The position numbers and the translations under genes are program-made. From Acidimicrobiales bacterium (GTDB lineage Bacteria > Actinomycetota > Acidimicrobiia > Acidimicrobiales > GCA-2861595): 54,121 nucleotides of DNA. The stretch is taken from NCBI GenBank assembly GCA_035540975.1, contig DATLFN010000088.1, positions 1-54,121 on the forward strand, in the 5' to 3' direction. Position 1 is the stretch's first letter, and each line of letters starts with the position of its first letter. The notes beneath the pieces were generated by a model that did not search any database, had not been told where the DNA came from, and saw only the letters and a program-made list of their open reading frames with translations. This document shows positions 53,527-54,121 of the stretch, in pieces.

Positions 53527-53991
53527 GTGGAACGCCTGGTCGTCGCCGCCGTCCTCGTCGTGCTGGCCGTGGTCGTGGCGCGCCTGCTCGAGCGTCGCCG
53601 GCCGGCACCGCCCACCCAGCCGGGGCTGCGGGCGGGCTGGGCTCCGCCCGCCCAGCTCGACCGGGGCGACTTCGAGGGTGCCGATCGCCCGTGGCTGGTG
53701 GCCGTGTTCACGTCGGCGACGTGCGACTCGTGCCGGGCGACCACCGCCAAGGCGCGCGTGCTGGAGAGCCCCCAGGTCGCCTTCCAGGACATCGCGTGGC
53801 AGGAGCGCAGGGACCTCCACGAGCGCTACGGGGTCGAGGTCGCCCCCCTCACCCTCCTCGTCGACGGGGACGGCGTGGTCCGGGCGTCGTTCGTCGGCGA
53901 GCCGACGGCGACCGACCTGTGGGCGGCCCTGGCCGAGGCCCGCAGCCCCGGTTCGGGCCCCGAGCCCGATCTCGGCCGCCCCGTCGACTGA
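53527..53991 (+). CDS. Membrane-anchored thioredoxin-like protein
   Basis: A 154-residue protein with an N-terminal helix (2-20), a short linker, then a thioredoxin fold with WLVAVFTSATCDSC; the CxxC cysteines are 66 and 69. A cis-proline-type segment VEVAPLTLLVDGDG is followed by the final helix. The orientation suggests a thiol-disulfide role next to the exported DUF5719 protein, but I cannot tell whether the domain faces out. GTG 53527 begins 4 bp after the previous stop. Confidence 0.82.
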   Translation: MERLVVAAVLVVLAVVVARLLERRRPAPPTQPGLRAGWAPPAQLDRGDFEGADRPWLVAVFTSATCDSCRATTAKARVLESPQVAFQDIAWQERRDLHERYGVEVAPLTLLVDGDGVVRASFVGEPTATDLWAALAEARSPGSGPEPDLGRPVD

Positions 53992-54068
53992 TGTGGAACG
54001 GCTTGTCAAGTAGGTCGCGACGGGTTCGTCGAGATGACTTCGGGGCGTGCGGAAGTAGGGGGAGGGCG

Positions 54069-54109
54069 GTCAAGGCCGGCCGAAGGCCGCCCGGAGGGGA
54101 AGCCTTGAC
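54069..54109. repeat. Inverted repeat near the window end
   Basis: GTCAAGGC (54069-54076) and GCCTTGAC (54102-54109) form an 8-bp stem around a GC-rich interior. It lies 78 bp after the thioredoxin-like gene and may be a terminator or the edge of a larger structure cut by the window. The 130 bp after 53991 show no gene. Confidence 0.5.
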
Positions 54110-54121
54110 GGCCCGGTGGGC

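Overview
The window is about 54 kb of very GC-rich DNA with dense, mostly coupled genes and many GTG starts. Actinobacterial families include DUF3052, DUF5719, LCP/LytR_C, a bifunctional nuclease, the F420 genes cofD and cofE, and a large-chain acyl-CoA mutase. This fits a high-GC actinobacterium, and Acidimicrobiia is my best guess (inference; no rRNA is present). I see no rRNA, tRNA, CRISPR array, transposase or prophage gene.

Layout. 1-2.1 kb: a membrane protein cut by the window edge, a DUF151 nuclease and an EamA transporter. 2.1-7.8 kb (minus): a complete fructose PTS operon, DeoR regulator - 1-phosphofructokinase - EIIA - EIIBC - HPr - EI. 7.9-15.3 kb: an SRPBCC protein, B12-dependent methionine synthase, a lipoprotein with a metalloprotease motif, a PduO-type cobalamin adenosyltransferase and leucyl aminopeptidase. 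15.4-20.7 kb: a PGM1-like ATP-grasp ligase coupled to an aldo/keto reductase, an actinobacterial unknown, a nitroreductase and a rhodanese-ThiF fusion. 20.8-31 kb: acyl-CoA mutase, DUF3052, a flavoprotein quinone reductase, a biotin carboxylase/carrier protein divergent from its biotin ligase, an AbiEi-HTH/DUF559 nuclease, the folate genes pabB and pabC, and an acyl-CoA dehydrogenase. 31-54 kb: a cell-envelope polysaccharide locus with an LCP ligase, dTDP-rhamnose (rmlA, rmlB, rmlD; no rmlC), UDP-glucuronate and UDP-xylose synthesis, other NDP-sugar enzymes and six glycosyltransferases. Into it are set cofE/cofD, a 1045-residue polytopic glycosyltransferase, a DUF5719 protein and a thioredoxin-like protein.

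Two signals stand out beyond the genes. First, a family of exactly 49-nt imperfect palindromes occurs at least five times (2080, 15280, 15386, 26974, 27931). They have GTTC/GAAC-type ends, a 12-bp outer stem, a short inner stem and ATA at the exact centre. The outer stem exists in two sequence versions. Two copies bracket the AbiEi-HTH/DUF559 nuclease gene, and the last copy starts on a codon boundary and supplies its final eight codons and stop. A sixth palindrome with the same 23-3-23 geometry separates metH from the lipoprotein gene. Second, about fifteen genes carry a -10-like hexamer (mostly TAGCCT or TANNNT) ending only 6-10 nt before the start codon, which predicts widespread leaderless transcription. 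Within operons, genes are joined by NTGA overlaps in which N can be A, G, T and probably C.

Functional links: metH, the adenosyltransferase and the mutase depend on cobalamin. The biotin carboxylase, biotin ligase and mutase fit propionyl-CoA/methylmalonyl-CoA metabolism. The last third builds and attaches surface glycans.
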